Below, in pieces: positions 50,950 through 60,441 of a DNA stretch of 64,000 bases (positions are counted from its first letter, which is position 1; every line of letters starts with the position of its first letter). The notes under the pieces are model-generated. The model made no database searches, had not been told where the DNA came from, and saw nothing but the letters and a program-made list of their open reading frames with translations. Both the position numbers and the translations under genes were made by a program. Origin of the DNA: Caballeronia insecticola (GTDB lineage: Bacteria > Pseudomonadota > Gammaproteobacteria > Burkholderiales > Burkholderiaceae); NCBI RefSeq assembly GCF_000402035.1, contig NC_021288.1, positions 806,001 through 870,000 of the forward strand. Reading direction: 5' to 3'.

Positions 50950-51876
50950 ATGGAAAACCTTCCCTTGCGCTATTCGTTGCGCCAGTTGCGCTACTTTGTC
51001 GTCACGGCGGAAGCGTTGTCGTTCACTGCGGCGGCGCGGCGTCTGCATATTTCGCAGCCTTCGATCTCGACGGCACTCGCAGACCTCGAAGAGTCATTCG
51101 GCGTGCAACTCTTCATACGACATCACGCGAGCGGTCTGTCCCTCACGCAAGCGGGCCGCGACCTGCTCGGCCAGGCGCGCAATCTCCTGAAGATCGCCGA
51201 AGAATTGCAGATGGCCGCGAAAGAGATGGACGGCGGCATGACCGGATCGATCGCGCTCGGCTGTCTCGTCTCACTCGCGCCGCCTTTGATGCCGGGGCTC
51301 ATCAGCCGCTTCACGGCGGGACACGCGGGCATTTCGTTTCGCACGGTCGAGGCGCATCAGGACGGTCTCCTGCGTGGCTTGCACGACGGTTCGCTCGACA
51401 TCGCGCTGACCTATAGCCTCGATCTCACCGAGAATATCGCGTTCACGCCGCTGCTGTCCCTGCCGCCTTACGCGATCCTGCCGAAGACGCATCGCCTCGC
51501 ACGCGCGCGCCGCGTATCGCTTGCCGATCTGCTGCCGGAGCCTTACGTGATGCTCGATCTGCCGCACAGCCGCGAGTATTTCGCCGCGCTCTTCGACGCT
51601 GTCGGGAGCCGTCCGGTGCCTGCGTTTCGCTCGTCGCAGCCGGAGGTCGTGCGCGGCATGGTGGCCAACGGTCTGGGCTACAGCATCCTCAACTTTCCGC
51701 TTAAATCGAATCGCACGGTAGACGGCGAAGACTTCGTGATTAAGCGCTTCAAGGACAACGTGAACGCAACGACGCTCGGCATCGCGCAATCGCGCACGAT
51801 GCGGCCGCGTCAGGTGGTGCATCGCTTCTCGTCGTTTTGCGAGACGTATATCCGTCGCCTGCGTATCGATAACTAG
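50950..51876 (+). CDS. LysR family regulator of the oxygenase locus
   Basis: The 308-residue protein has the LysR HTH (LRQLRYFVVTAEALSFTAAA, then RLHISQPSISTALADLEESF) and an effector domain with SIALGCLVSLAPPLMPGLI. It resembles CysB-like regulators of nitrogenous or aromatic catabolism. Divergent from the flavin monooxygenase operon and 164 bases before the Rieske gene, it is in place to control both arms of the locus. The inducer is unknown. Confidence 0.9.
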   Translation: MENLPLRYSLRQLRYFVVTAEALSFTAAARRLHISQPSISTALADLEESFGVQLFIRHHASGLSLTQAGRDLLGQARNLLKIAEELQMAAKEMDGGMTGSIALGCLVSLAPPLMPGLISRFTAGHAGISFRTVEAHQDGLLRGLHDGSLDIALTYSLDLTENIAFTPLLSLPPYAILPKTHRLARARRVSLADLLPEPYVMLDLPHSREYFAALFDAVGSRPVPAFRSSQPEVVRGMVANGLGYSILNFPLKSNRTVDGEDFVIKRFKDNVNATTLGIAQSRTMRPRQVVHRFSSFCETYIRRLRIDN

Positions 51877-52040
51877 CGGGATAACTAGCGGACCCGCTGC
51901 ATAGCCAAAAGCTTTGCTTTGTATCCGAAAACAATATTTTGGCTGGCAATTTGGCTTGATAGATTGATGTTCAGGTTGAGCGCAACATCTTGAAGCCCGG
52001 CGTCGGCGCGCGCTCGCGGGGAACGGACTCGGAGGACTTC

Positions 52041-53189
52041 ATGGCAGATCCGGCAAGCACGATTGCAGTACACACGCTCGTCGATGCGTTGCGGTCGAAT
52101 TGCGAACGACCATTCAGCGACGCGCATGCCATGCCGCCCGGCGTCTATACATCGGCCGAGTTTCTGTCGCTCGAAGAACGCGCGATCTTTGCGCGCGAAT
52201 GGCAATGCGTCGGGCGCGCGAGTGCGTTGCAGGCGCCCGGCGACTATCTGACGGCGCAGATCGGCGCGCAGCCGATTGTCGTGTTGCGCGACGAGCAGAT
52301 GCAACTCAAGGCGATGTCGAACGTGTGCCTGCATCGCATGTCGGTGCTGCTGGAAGGGCGCGGCAACGTGCGCCGCATCGTGTGTCCTTATCACGCGTGG
52401 AATTATTCGCTGGACGGCGCATTGAAGGGCGCACCGCTGATGGAGCGGCAAGCGGGCTTCTGCAAGGAAAGCTACATGCTGCCCGCGGTGCGCTGCGAAG
52501 AATGGCAAGGCTGGATCTATGTGACGCTCGACGATAACGCGCCGCCCGTGCAGCAGCAGCTTGCGGAGTTGAGCGAGCTGATCGGCGCGTACGGCATGGC
52601 GGACTACATCGAAACGTTCTATGAAGAACACGTGTGGGACACGAACTGGAAGATCCTCGCGGAAAACTTCATGGAGAGCTATCACTTGCCGATGCTGCAT
52701 CGCGCGACCGTCGGTCCGCATTCGAAGCTCGAAGAGATGGAATGTCCGCCGGGTTATCCCGCGTTCAACTATCACTGGATTACGAAGGAAGCGAGCTTGC
52801 CTATCGGCAATGCGCATCCGGATAACACGCGATTGACGGGCCACTGGCGCAAGACGACCGCTTTGCTCGCGATCTATCCGACGCATCTCGTCACGCTCAC
52901 GCCCGGCTATTTCTGGTATCTCGCGTTGCAGCCGCGCGGCGTGGGGCACGTGCATATCCGCTTCGGCGGCGGGCTTGCGCCTGAGTTCATCTCGGACCCG
53001 GAAGCGAACGCGCACATGACCACGCTCAAGAAGCTGCTCGACGAAGTGAACGCGGAAGACAAGCGCGGCGTGCAAGCCGTGTTTCGCGGCGTGCATGCGC
53101 CGCTCGCGAAGCCGGGACACCTGAGTCATCTCGAACGGCCCAATTACGACTTCGCGCGCTATCTCGCGGCGAAGGTCGCACAGCACTGA
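52041..53189 (+). CDS. Rieske non-heme iron oxygenase, alpha subunit type
   Basis: The ATG at 52041 follows a strong GGAGG. The 382-residue protein has the Rieske [2Fe-2S] ligands Cys96-x-His98 and Cys115-x2-His118 (CLHRM and CPYHAW) and the mononuclear iron histidines His215 and His220 in ESYHLPMLH. Length and spacing match choline monooxygenase/GbcA-like oxygenases that hydroxylate N-methyl groups of quaternary amines, as well as ring hydroxylases. No reductase gene is beside it. The ABC importer genes follow after 18 bases, so the substrate is likely imported by them and could be an amine. Confidence 0.87.
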   Translation: MADPASTIAVHTLVDALRSNCERPFSDAHAMPPGVYTSAEFLSLEERAIFAREWQCVGRASALQAPGDYLTAQIGAQPIVVLRDEQMQLKAMSNVCLHRMSVLLEGRGNVRRIVCPYHAWNYSLDGALKGAPLMERQAGFCKESYMLPAVRCEEWQGWIYVTLDDNAPPVQQQLAELSELIGAYGMADYIETFYEEHVWDTNWKILAENFMESYHLPMLHRATVGPHSKLEEMECPPGYPAFNYHWITKEASLPIGNAHPDNTRLTGHWRKTTALLAIYPTHLVTLTPGYFWYLALQPRGVGHVHIRFGGGLAPEFISDPEANAHMTTLKKLLDEVNAEDKRGVQAVFRGVHAPLAKPGHLSHLERPNYDFARYLAAKVAQH

Positions 53190-53207
53190 AGACAGGACGC
53201 GATCACG

Positions 53208-54389
53208 ATGTCAAACCCTTCCTTCATTTCCTTCGCCGGGGTGAGCAAATCGTACGACGGTGTGCATTCCGTCGTGGAGGATCTGAATCTCGACGTGCGC
53301 CGCGGAGAATTCCTGTCGCTGCTCGGGCCATCGGGTTCGGGCAAGACCACCACGCTGATGATGCTCGCGGGCTTTGAAACGCCGACGCAAGGCGAGATTC
53401 GCCTCGATGGCAAGCGTCTGGACGACAAGCCGCCGCATCAGCGCGACATCGGCATGGTGTTTCAGAACTACGCGCTGTTTCCGCATCTGACGATTGCGGA
53501 GAACGTCGCGTTTCCGCTCTCCGTGCGGCGCGTGAGCCGCGCCGAGCAGAAGGTGCGTGTGAAGCGCGCGCTGGAAATGATCGAGTTGCCGCATCTGGCG
53601 AACCGGCGTCCGGCGCAACTGTCGGGCGGCCAGCAGCAGCGCGTCGCGCTCGCGCGGGCGCTCGTGTTCGAGCCTTCCGTCGTGCTGATGGACGAGCCGC
53701 TCGGCGCGCTCGACAAACGTCTGCGCGAAACGATGCAATACGAAATCATGCGGCTGCATCGCGAGTTGTCGCTCACGGTCGTGTATGTCACGCACGATCA
53801 GGCCGAAGCCCTCACCATGTCCGACCGCGTTGCCGTGTTTTCCGATGGCCGCATCCAGCAGGCCGCCACGCCGAGCGAGCTGTACGAGAACGCGCAGAAC
53901 GCGTTCGTCGCGAACTTCGTCGGCGAGAACAACGGGCTCACGGGGCGCGTGGTCAGTGCGAACGGCGAATGGGCGACGCTCGCGCTCTCCGATGGCAGCG
54001 TCATTCGCGGCCGCTGCGAGCAAGGCCTGCGCGCCGGCGACGATGCGATGCTCGCGTTGCGCCCCGAGCGCGCGCACATTGCCGGCGCGGACAGCACGCA
54101 TGCCGACGAGCACAGCAATGTGGTGCAGGCGCGCGTCGAAGAACTCGTGTATTGCGGCGATCATCATCGCGTGCATCTGAAGCTCGGCTCGCGCGATTCG
54201 CTCGTCGTGAAAGTGCCCAACACCCAGCGTCACGCGCTGCCTGCGGCCGGCAGCACGATCGAAATTGCATGGCGTCACGACGACTGCAAGATTCTCGCGA
54301 TGATGGCGCCGAAAAGCGCGCCCGCGATTGCCCCGACCACCCCGCCGTCACCTTCCCTCATCTCGACCGCACCCGCAGGAGCCAACTGA
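53208..54389 (+). CDS. Polyamine-type ABC transporter ATP-binding protein (PotA-like)
   Basis: The 393-residue ATPase has Walker A GPSGSGKT (residues 40-47), Q-loop NYALFPHLT, signature LSGGQQQR near residue 146, Walker B VVLMDEP and the H-loop VTHDQAEAL. A C-terminal TOBE domain (from about residue 280, ALRPERAHIAG) and a Pro/Ala-rich tail follow. It matches PotA/PotG of spermidine/putrescine importers, which also move other amines. It is the first of four transporter genes. Confidence 0.93.
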   Translation: MSNPSFISFAGVSKSYDGVHSVVEDLNLDVRRGEFLSLLGPSGSGKTTTLMMLAGFETPTQGEIRLDGKRLDDKPPHQRDIGMVFQNYALFPHLTIAENVAFPLSVRRVSRAEQKVRVKRALEMIELPHLANRRPAQLSGGQQQRVALARALVFEPSVVLMDEPLGALDKRLRETMQYEIMRLHRELSLTVVYVTHDQAEALTMSDRVAVFSDGRIQQAATPSELYENAQNAFVANFVGENNGLTGRVVSANGEWATLALSDGSVIRGRCEQGLRAGDDAMLALRPERAHIAGADSTHADEHSNVVQARVEELVYCGDHHRVHLKLGSRDSLVVKVPNTQRHALPAAGSTIEIAWRHDDCKILAMMAPKSAPAIAPTTPPSPSLISTAPAGAN

Positions 54390-54390
54390 C

Positions 54391-55437
54391 ATGCGCACCC
54401 ACATCAAAGCACAATGCGCCGCACTCGCTGTTATCGCGTTCGGCAGCGCCGCCGCCCACGCGGCCACGACGCTGTCCGTCGTGACCTTCGGCGGCGCGTA
54501 TGAAGCCGCTGCAAAAAAGGCTTATTTCGAGCCATTTACGCAGGCGACCGGCATCGGCTTCTCGACCGAATCGTATGACGGCGGCCTCGCCAAACTCTCC
54601 GCGATGGAGCAGGCCAAGAACACGACGTGGGATCTGATCGACCTCGAAACCAACGACGCGATCACCGCCTGCGACGAAGGCCTGCTCAAGAAGTTTGACA
54701 AGAAGACACTCGGCAAGACGAGCGACTTCATTCCCGGTTCGATCAGCGATTGCGCGGTCGCGAGCATGGTCTGGTCCACCGTCTATGCGTACGATGCGAG
54801 CAAGCTGAAGACCGCGCCGACCACGGTCAACGACTTCTTCGACCTGCAGAAATTCCCCGGCAAGCGCGGCCTGCGCAAGTCGCCGAAAGTATCGATGGAA
54901 TGGGCGCTGATCGCCGACGGCGTCGATCCGAAAGATGTCTACAAGGTGCTCGGCACGCCCGCGGGCGTCGATCGCGCGTTCAAGAAGCTCGACACGATCA
55001 AGAAGAACATCGTGTGGTGGGAGTCGGGCGCGCAGGCGCCGCAGTTGCTCGCGGACGGCGCGGTCGCGATGACGCAGGTGTACAACGGCCGCATCGACGA
55101 TGCCGCGAAGAAGGACAACAAGCCGTTCAAGGCCGTGTGGGACGCGCAGGTCTACGACTTCGAATGGTGGGGCATTCCGGCGGGCGCGAAGCACGCCGAC
55201 GACGCCGCGAAGTTCATCGTCTCGGCGTCGCAGCCGAAGTCGTATGCGGATCTGTCGAAGTACATCGCGTATGCGCCGCCGCGCAAGGACGCGATCGCGC
55301 TCATCGACAAGCAGCGTCTCGCCGACCTGCCGACCGCGCCGGACAACTTCAAGCGCGCGGTGCAGATCAACGCGAACTTCTGGGCCGACAACGCGGACCA
55401 GATCAACAAGCGTTTCCAGGTCTGGCTGACGCAGTAA
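54391..55437 (+). CDS. Polyamine-type ABC substrate-binding protein (PotD/F-like)
   Basis: The 348-residue protein has a signal peptide (MRTHIKAQCAALAVIAFGSA, cleavage after AHA near residue 25) and the type II periplasmic fold of PotD/PotF: LSVVTFGGAYEAAAKKAYFE, TTWDLIDLETNDAI and WWESGAQAPQLLADGAVAMT. It begins one base after the ATPase stop. Polyamine-binding members have acidic and aromatic ligand residues that I cannot all locate here, so the ligand may be a different amine or amino compound. Confidence 0.91.
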   Translation: MRTHIKAQCAALAVIAFGSAAAHAATTLSVVTFGGAYEAAAKKAYFEPFTQATGIGFSTESYDGGLAKLSAMEQAKNTTWDLIDLETNDAITACDEGLLKKFDKKTLGKTSDFIPGSISDCAVASMVWSTVYAYDASKLKTAPTTVNDFFDLQKFPGKRGLRKSPKVSMEWALIADGVDPKDVYKVLGTPAGVDRAFKKLDTIKKNIVWWESGAQAPQLLADGAVAMTQVYNGRIDDAAKKDNKPFKAVWDAQVYDFEWWGIPAGAKHADDAAKFIVSASQPKSYADLSKYIAYAPPRKDAIALIDKQRLADLPTAPDNFKRAVQINANFWADNADQINKRFQVWLTQ

Positions 55438-55468
55438 CGGCAGCGCACGATCAGAGGACAGACACGAT

Positions 55469-56722
55469 ATGCCCGCATCGATTCACGCCGCCGCATCCGG
55501 TTCTCCGACGAGAGCCGACGGCCGCGCGTCCTTTCAGAAGGCGCGCCGCCGCGCATCGGTGCAGGCGTTGCTGCTTGCGCTTCCGCTGATCGTGTTTCTT
55601 CTTTCGACGTTCATCGCGCCAATTGCGCTGTTGCTCGCGCGCAGCGTGGAGAACAAGGAAGTGCCCGCGAGCATGCCCGCCCTGTCCCGCGCGCTCGATG
55701 CCTGGGACGGGCGCGGCGTGCCCGATGAATACATCTTCGCACTGCTTGCGACAGGGCTTCGTGACGCGCAGCAGAGCGGGCAGCTCGGCACCGTCGCGCG
55801 CAGGCTCAACTTCGCGCAGCCCGAGTTTCGCAGCCTGCTGATGCGCACCGCGCGCAGCGTCCGCGACGAGACGCCGCCCGCGTGGAAGCCCGCGCTGATC
55901 GAGCTTGACGAACGCTGGAATGCCCCGGAAACGTGGCGGCTGTTGAAGCGCGCCGCCGCATCGCCGACGCCCGACTATCTGCTCGCCGCCGTCGATGCGC
56001 AGGTGACGCCGCAAGGCAATGTCGCTTTCGTCGCCGATAACGCGTCGATCTATCGACAAGCCTTTCTGCGCACGATAGCGATCAGCGCATCCGTCACGCT
56101 GCTGTGTCTCGTGCTCGGTTATCCGGTCGCGTGGCTGCTCGCCAATCTGCCCGCAACGAGCAGTAACCGTCTGATGCTCTTCGTGATCGTGCCGTTCTGG
56201 ACCTCGCTGCTCGTGCGCACGACCGCGTGGTACGTGCTGCTGCAACCGGGCGGCGTGATCAACGGCGTGTTGATGGGACTCGGCCTCGCTTCGCATCCGC
56301 TGCCGCTCATCTTCAACCGCACGGGCGTGTTGATCGGCATGACACACGTGCTTCTGCCGTACATGATCCTCGCCATCTTTTCGGTGATGAAGGGCGTGTC
56401 GCCCGTGTATGTGCGCGCGGCGCAATCGCTCGGCGCGCATCCGTTCACCGCGTTCGTGCGCATCTATATTCCGCAGACGCTGCCGGGCGTCGGCGCGGGA
56501 TGCTTTCTCGTCTTCGTGCTTGCGCTCGGCTACTACATCACGCCCGCGCTGCTCGGCGGCGCAGGCGACGAGATGATCAGCCAATTGATCGCGTTGCAGA
56601 CGAACACGCAGCTCAACTGGGGGCTGGCGGGCGCGCTCTCGGCGTACCTCGTGATCTTCACGGCGATCTTTTATTTTCTGTTCAACCGGATCGTCGGCAT
56701 CGACCGGCTGCGTTTCGGTTGA
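55469..56722 (+). CDS. ABC transporter permease, PotB-like with enlarged periplasmic loop
   Basis: The 417-residue permease is more than 100 residues longer than usual PotB. After the first membrane segment (about residues 32-56), about 140 hydrophilic residues precede the second (VTLLCLVLGYPVAWLLANLP). The extra part (EFRSLLMRTARSVRDETPPA and ETWRLLKRAAASPTPDYLLA) should be periplasmic. The EAA-loop equivalent is RAAQSLGAHPFTAFVRIYIP. It forms the membrane channel with the next gene product. Confidence 0.9.
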   Translation: MPASIHAAASGSPTRADGRASFQKARRRASVQALLLALPLIVFLLSTFIAPIALLLARSVENKEVPASMPALSRALDAWDGRGVPDEYIFALLATGLRDAQQSGQLGTVARRLNFAQPEFRSLLMRTARSVRDETPPAWKPALIELDERWNAPETWRLLKRAAASPTPDYLLAAVDAQVTPQGNVAFVADNASIYRQAFLRTIAISASVTLLCLVLGYPVAWLLANLPATSSNRLMLFVIVPFWTSLLVRTTAWYVLLQPGGVINGVLMGLGLASHPLPLIFNRTGVLIGMTHVLLPYMILAIFSVMKGVSPVYVRAAQSLGAHPFTAFVRIYIPQTLPGVGAGCFLVFVLALGYYITPALLGGAGDEMISQLIALQTNTQLNWGLAGALSAYLVIFTAIFYFLFNRIVGIDRLRFG

Positions 56723-56746
56723 TTCGTCCGCACGCGAGGAACCTTC

Positions 56747-57574
56747 ATGCCGGAACAACGCAACAGAGTGCTGACGGAACGCATCGCATCGCGATGGGTG
56801 CGGCTGCATACCGCGCTCGTCCTCTTCTTTCTCATCGCACCGATTCTCGCGATCATCCCGCTCTCGTTCAACTCGGGATCGTACTTTTCGTACCCGCTGC
56901 AAGGCTTCTCGCTGCGCTGGTATCAACAGGCGCTGACGAGCCCGGACTGGCAGCGCTCGCTGTTGAACAGCATCGGCATTGGCGCGGCATCGACGCTGAT
57001 CGCCACCTGTCTCGGCACGCTCGCGGCGCTCGGCCTTTCGCGCGCGCAGTTTCCGTGGCGCTCGGTGATCATGCCGATCATCATCTCGCCGATGATCGTG
57101 CCGATCGTTGTCGTTGCGGCGGGCTTTTATCTGATCTTCGCGCCGCTCGGGCTCGTGAACTCGTACCCCGGCGTGATTCTCGCGCACGCGGCGCTCGGCA
57201 CGCCGTTCGTCGTGATCACCGTGACGGCGTCGTTGCTGTCGTTCGATCAGAGTCTGTTGCGCGCCGCGTCCGGCCTCGGCGCCGCGCCCTGGATCGCGTT
57301 TCGCCGCGTGACCTTGCCGCTCATCATGCCCGCCGTCGCGACCGGCAGCGTGTTCGCGTTCGCGACTTCGTTCGATGAAGTGATCGTGATTCTGTTCATC
57401 GGCGGGCCGGATCAGCGCACGGTACCGCGGCAGATGTGGAGCGGTATCCGCGATTCGATCGATCCGTCGATTCTCGCCGTGGCGACGATGCTTATCGTCT
57501 TCGCCGTCCTGCTCTTCGCCAGCATCAACTGGTTGCGCGGGCGGGCGGCTGCAGCCAGCCGCGCCCTCGTCTGA
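56747..57574 (+). CDS. ABC transporter permease, PotC-like
   Basis: The 275-residue permease has six membrane segments and the EAA motif around RAASGLGAAPWIAFRRVTLP. PLSFNSGSYFSYPLQGFSLR after the first segment and DEVIVILFIGGP near the end are typical for PotC. It is the last gene of the LysR-Rieske-ABC group, 24 bases after PotB, and converges with a Crp-type regulator. Confidence 0.92.
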   Translation: MPEQRNRVLTERIASRWVRLHTALVLFFLIAPILAIIPLSFNSGSYFSYPLQGFSLRWYQQALTSPDWQRSLLNSIGIGAASTLIATCLGTLAALGLSRAQFPWRSVIMPIIISPMIVPIVVVAAGFYLIFAPLGLVNSYPGVILAHAALGTPFVVITVTASLLSFDQSLLRAASGLGAAPWIAFRRVTLPLIMPAVATGSVFAFATSFDEVIVILFIGGPDQRTVPRQMWSGIRDSIDPSILAVATMLIVFAVLLFASINWLRGRAAAASRALV

Positions 57575-57580
57575 ACACGC

Positions 57581-58312
57581 TTATACGACGGCTTCGACCT
57601 GACGGCGCGGCAACATGCGGTCGAACTCGCGCTTGACGATGCCGTAGCACTCGCAGGCGCGCTCTTCCAGACCCGCGCGATCCAGCACCTTGATGCAGCC
57701 GCGGCTGTGATGAATCAGGCCCGCGTCGTGCAACTTGCCGGCGGCTTCGGTCACACCTTCGCGACGTACACCGAGCATGTCGGCGATCATCTGTTGCGTG
57801 ACACGCAGTTGATCCGACGGCGTGCGGTCCGTCTGAATCAGCAGCCAGCGGCACAGTTGCTTCGAGAGCGAATGATGCCGATTGCAAGCGGCCGTCTGCG
57901 CGACCTGCGTGAGGAGGGCTTGCATGTACAGCAGCATGATGCGGCGCAGGAAGTCCGAGCGGCCGAAGTGCTCGCGCAGCGCGCCCGCGCTCATCCGATA
58001 AGCGAAGCCCGCGCACTGGACCTGTACGCGCGTCGGCATGGTGTCGCCGCCCGTCAGCACAGGCACGCCCGACATGCCTTCGCGACCGACCGCCGCGACC
58101 TCGACCGAGCCGCCGTCTTCCATCGTATGCAGCAGCGAGATGATTGCCGTGGTCGGGAAATACACGTGATGGATGCGTTGGCCGGAATCGCAGAGCAGTT
58201 GCTCGGTGCGCAGTTGGACCAGTTCGAGATGCGGCGCGATGGCCTGCCATTCTTGCGCCGGAAGCGCGCCCAACAGATGGTTGCCGTGCAGGTCGGATTG
58301 GAGAGTCAACAT
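57581..58312 (-). CDS. Crp/Fnr family transcriptional regulator
   Basis: The start at 58312 (MLTLQSDLHGNHLLGALPAQ) gives 243 residues. A cyclic-nucleotide-binding-type beta-barrel (IHHVYFPTTAIISLLHTMED, EVAAVGREGMSGVPVLTGGD) is followed by a long helix and a Crp-type HTH (LRVTQQMIADMLGVRREGVT). It lacks the N-terminal cysteine cluster of Fnr. VGREGMSGVPV is common to a Burkholderia group of unknown ligand. It is convergent to the ABC genes and likely unrelated to them. Confidence 0.9.
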   Translation of the reverse strand: MLTLQSDLHGNHLLGALPAQEWQAIAPHLELVQLRTEQLLCDSGQRIHHVYFPTTAIISLLHTMEDGGSVEVAAVGREGMSGVPVLTGGDTMPTRVQVQCAGFAYRMSAGALREHFGRSDFLRRIMLLYMQALLTQVAQTAACNRHHSLSKQLCRWLLIQTDRTPSDQLRVTQQMIADMLGVRREGVTEAAGKLHDAGLIHHSRGCIKVLDRAGLEERACECYGIVKREFDRMLPRRQVEAVV

Positions 58313-59262
58313 GTTCTTATGCTCTTGTCTGTGCGCTTGGCGCTGTGCTTTTTTCTGGCTCGCAACGGGTTTCGTGCACGCTCGAATGGCGTTCATCGAA
58401 CCCGTTGCGACCAGCCCCGTAGCACGAAGTGGCCGCAGTTTTTATCGTTGAGGATCGCGGTGGTCTTCGTGCTTGGTCATACATAAGCGAGAGGTGTGCC
58501 AGCACACGCTAATCCTTGTACCTGTGTGGCTTTGCGCTCCGACGCCGCGCGCCGCGCCGTGTCCTCGATCAAAATTGATTCAACCGTGAAAAGCGGTCTT
58601 CATACGGTATGCGGACTGAGCGCCCATGGCCGCCAAACGTTTTCGTCTGCTGAATAGCCCGCACAGCGGTGATCGGGCGGCGCGGCCCAGGCGCGCAACG
58701 CGCCCGCAACTTCGCCTGAAGGCCTGTCGCAAGGGAAGCGAGCGGCATTCGAAAAATGTTGCAATCGTGGTCATGCTTCGGGGCTATCGGACGCGGAGCC
58801 GGCAGGACGGCTGCGCCGGAAGCCTTATGCGGCGGGACGCGTGCGGATTTCGTCATGACTTTGATGCCGTGCTGAAAGACTTCGGCGGGGAATGCAGCCA
58901 GCGCGAAAAAACGTTGCATTGCGTACACCTTGCCGATTTTCTGGTCTGACAAGGGACGCGTACCGTCTGTAGATGATGGTGGCTCGTGATGGCTTGAGGG
59001 CCGTCTTCGTGCTGCATGCGTCGATACATGCGCCATGCGCTTACCGTCATGCGCAGCGATCTTATGTGCGCTAACGAACGCATCGAACATTCAGCAGACA
59101 TCAACGCAAAACCCGCCCCCAAGCGCCGCAAAAACCGTTAGTGTCTCAAGTTGCGATCGAGTCGATTCACGCTGGCGGCGGCCACTCATTTCATTGCAAG
59201 CGCCCCGCATCGAGCAGCACATATACCGACAGCCAGAGCGCGTCCCGTATCTTCTTTCGACC
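58313..59262. other. 950-base region without a confident gene
   Basis: Both strands have open frames but none has convincing protein character. The best is on the minus strand, about 58569-58918 (MQRFFALAAFPAEVFQHGIK), preceded by AAGGTG; its later part is Arg/Pro-rich low-complexity sequence. I treat it as unproven. The Crp promoter is at the left end, and a mildly A/T-rich stretch precedes the EpsG-like gene. Confidence 0.4.
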
Positions 59263-60348
59263 ATGAAAAACCTGGCGTTGCGCAAGACTCCCGGCTCATT
59301 CGACCTGAGCCGCCCGCAAAGCGTTGACCGCCCTTTCTTCGCGACGCCCGCGGGGTGGGCGTTCGTGCTGCTCGCCTCATACATCCTATGGTTTCTCGCG
59401 ACTTCCGAACGATCGATCTACCGTCTGCCCGATCAGGAAGCGTATATCGCCTACTTCCGCTATACCGACTGGAACTGGCTCGAACGCTATTTCCAGCGGC
59501 GCGGATTTAGCCCGAGCCTCATTCCGCGCATCGTCACCGACGAAATCGGCTGGCGAATCTGGATTCTCTTCGTCAATGCTTTCGGGTTCACGCCCGACAC
59601 GGCCATCCGCATTACGGTCGTGCTCGCCAACGGTCTCGTGTTCCTGGCGCTCACACGCCTGCGCCGTCCGCTGACCGGCTTGCTGTTGTGGATCGTGATT
59701 CCGTCGGCGCTGTGCGTGACCGGGCTGTTCCAGATTCGTCAGGGCTTCGCGTTCGCCATTGCGGTGCTCTTTGCCATCGTGTTCAGGCGCCCGGTGCTCG
59801 GCTTGCTGATCGCCAGCACCATCCACACGACGGTGGCATTTCCCGCCCTGCTGCTGATCGCCGCGCGACTGAGCGGACCGAACAATCGGACGGCCATTAC
59901 GCTGGTGAGCATCGCCGGCGCGATGTTGTCGATGAGCGCGCAGATGCTCTTCGATACCTTCGGCGGCCGGCGTCTCGGCGATTACGCGGGCTATCAGGCG
60001 GAGTTCTCGGTCAATCTGCTCGTGCTGATGCTGTCCTATTCGATCGGCTCGATGCTCCTGATGACATCGCTTCCGTATATCCGCGCGTTGCGCCTGCGCT
60101 CGTCGATGCGCGAGCTTGCGCTCATGCACTTCGGTCTCGTCGTGTATCTCGTGTTTGCGTTCACGCTCTTTCCATTCGGCAAGGACCGCGTGTTCTATTA
60201 CATTTCGCTGATGCTGCCATTCTTCGTTCAGGAGATACGGGTCAAGGACGGCCTCACGCTCTGGATGCTGGTCGTGCTGTACTTCATGATTTTCGCGGAG
60301 GCTTTTCTCGCGTATCAGAAAGGCGTGTACGCCTACTTCCTGAAATGA
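59263..60348 (+). CDS. EpsG-like polytopic membrane protein
   Basis: The 361-residue protein has about ten membrane segments and the EpsG/Wzy-like pattern: YRLPDQEAYIAYFRYTDWNW after segment one, LFQIRQGFAFAIAVLFAIVF in the middle and FPFGKDRVFYYISLMLPFF near the end. EpsG-family proteins are thought to polymerise or assemble exopolysaccharides. No other polysaccharide gene is adjacent. The ATG at 59263 follows a long untranslated region and lacks a strong ribosome site. Confidence 0.75.
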   Translation: MKNLALRKTPGSFDLSRPQSVDRPFFATPAGWAFVLLASYILWFLATSERSIYRLPDQEAYIAYFRYTDWNWLERYFQRRGFSPSLIPRIVTDEIGWRIWILFVNAFGFTPDTAIRITVVLANGLVFLALTRLRRPLTGLLLWIVIPSALCVTGLFQIRQGFAFAIAVLFAIVFRRPVLGLLIASTIHTTVAFPALLLIAARLSGPNNRTAITLVSIAGAMLSMSAQMLFDTFGGRRLGDYAGYQAEFSVNLLVLMLSYSIGSMLLMTSLPYIRALRLRSSMRELALMHFGLVVYLVFAFTLFPFGKDRVFYYISLMLPFFVQEIRVKDGLTLWMLVVLYFMIFAEAFLAYQKGVYAYFLK

Positions 60349-60378
60349 CGCCAGTCCGACGGCCTGTATGATGACGGG

Positions 60379-60404
60379 CTCGCGCGCCAGCGCCTGCGCG
60401 CGAG
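60379..60404 (+). terminator. GC hairpin after the EpsG-like gene
   Basis: CTCGCGCG (60379-60386) and CGCGCGAG (60397-60404) form an 8-bp stem with a 10-base loop, 31 bases past the stop. There is no U tract, so the terminator role is tentative. Confidence 0.35.
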
Positions 60405-60441
60405 TTCGCATTCACTCTCGTCGATCTCAAGGAAGACCGCC

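Noticed and set aside
55451..57187. 578-codon minus-strand frame opposite PotB/PotC
   Set aside because: It is Arg/Glu/His-rich shadow sequence, while the permease frames are hydrophobic and well conserved.
58569..59090. Possible gene on the minus strand in the region after the Crp gene
   Set aside because: Only the first 40 residues look protein-like; the rest is Arg/Pro-rich. No neighbours or motifs support it, so I kept it only as a remark.
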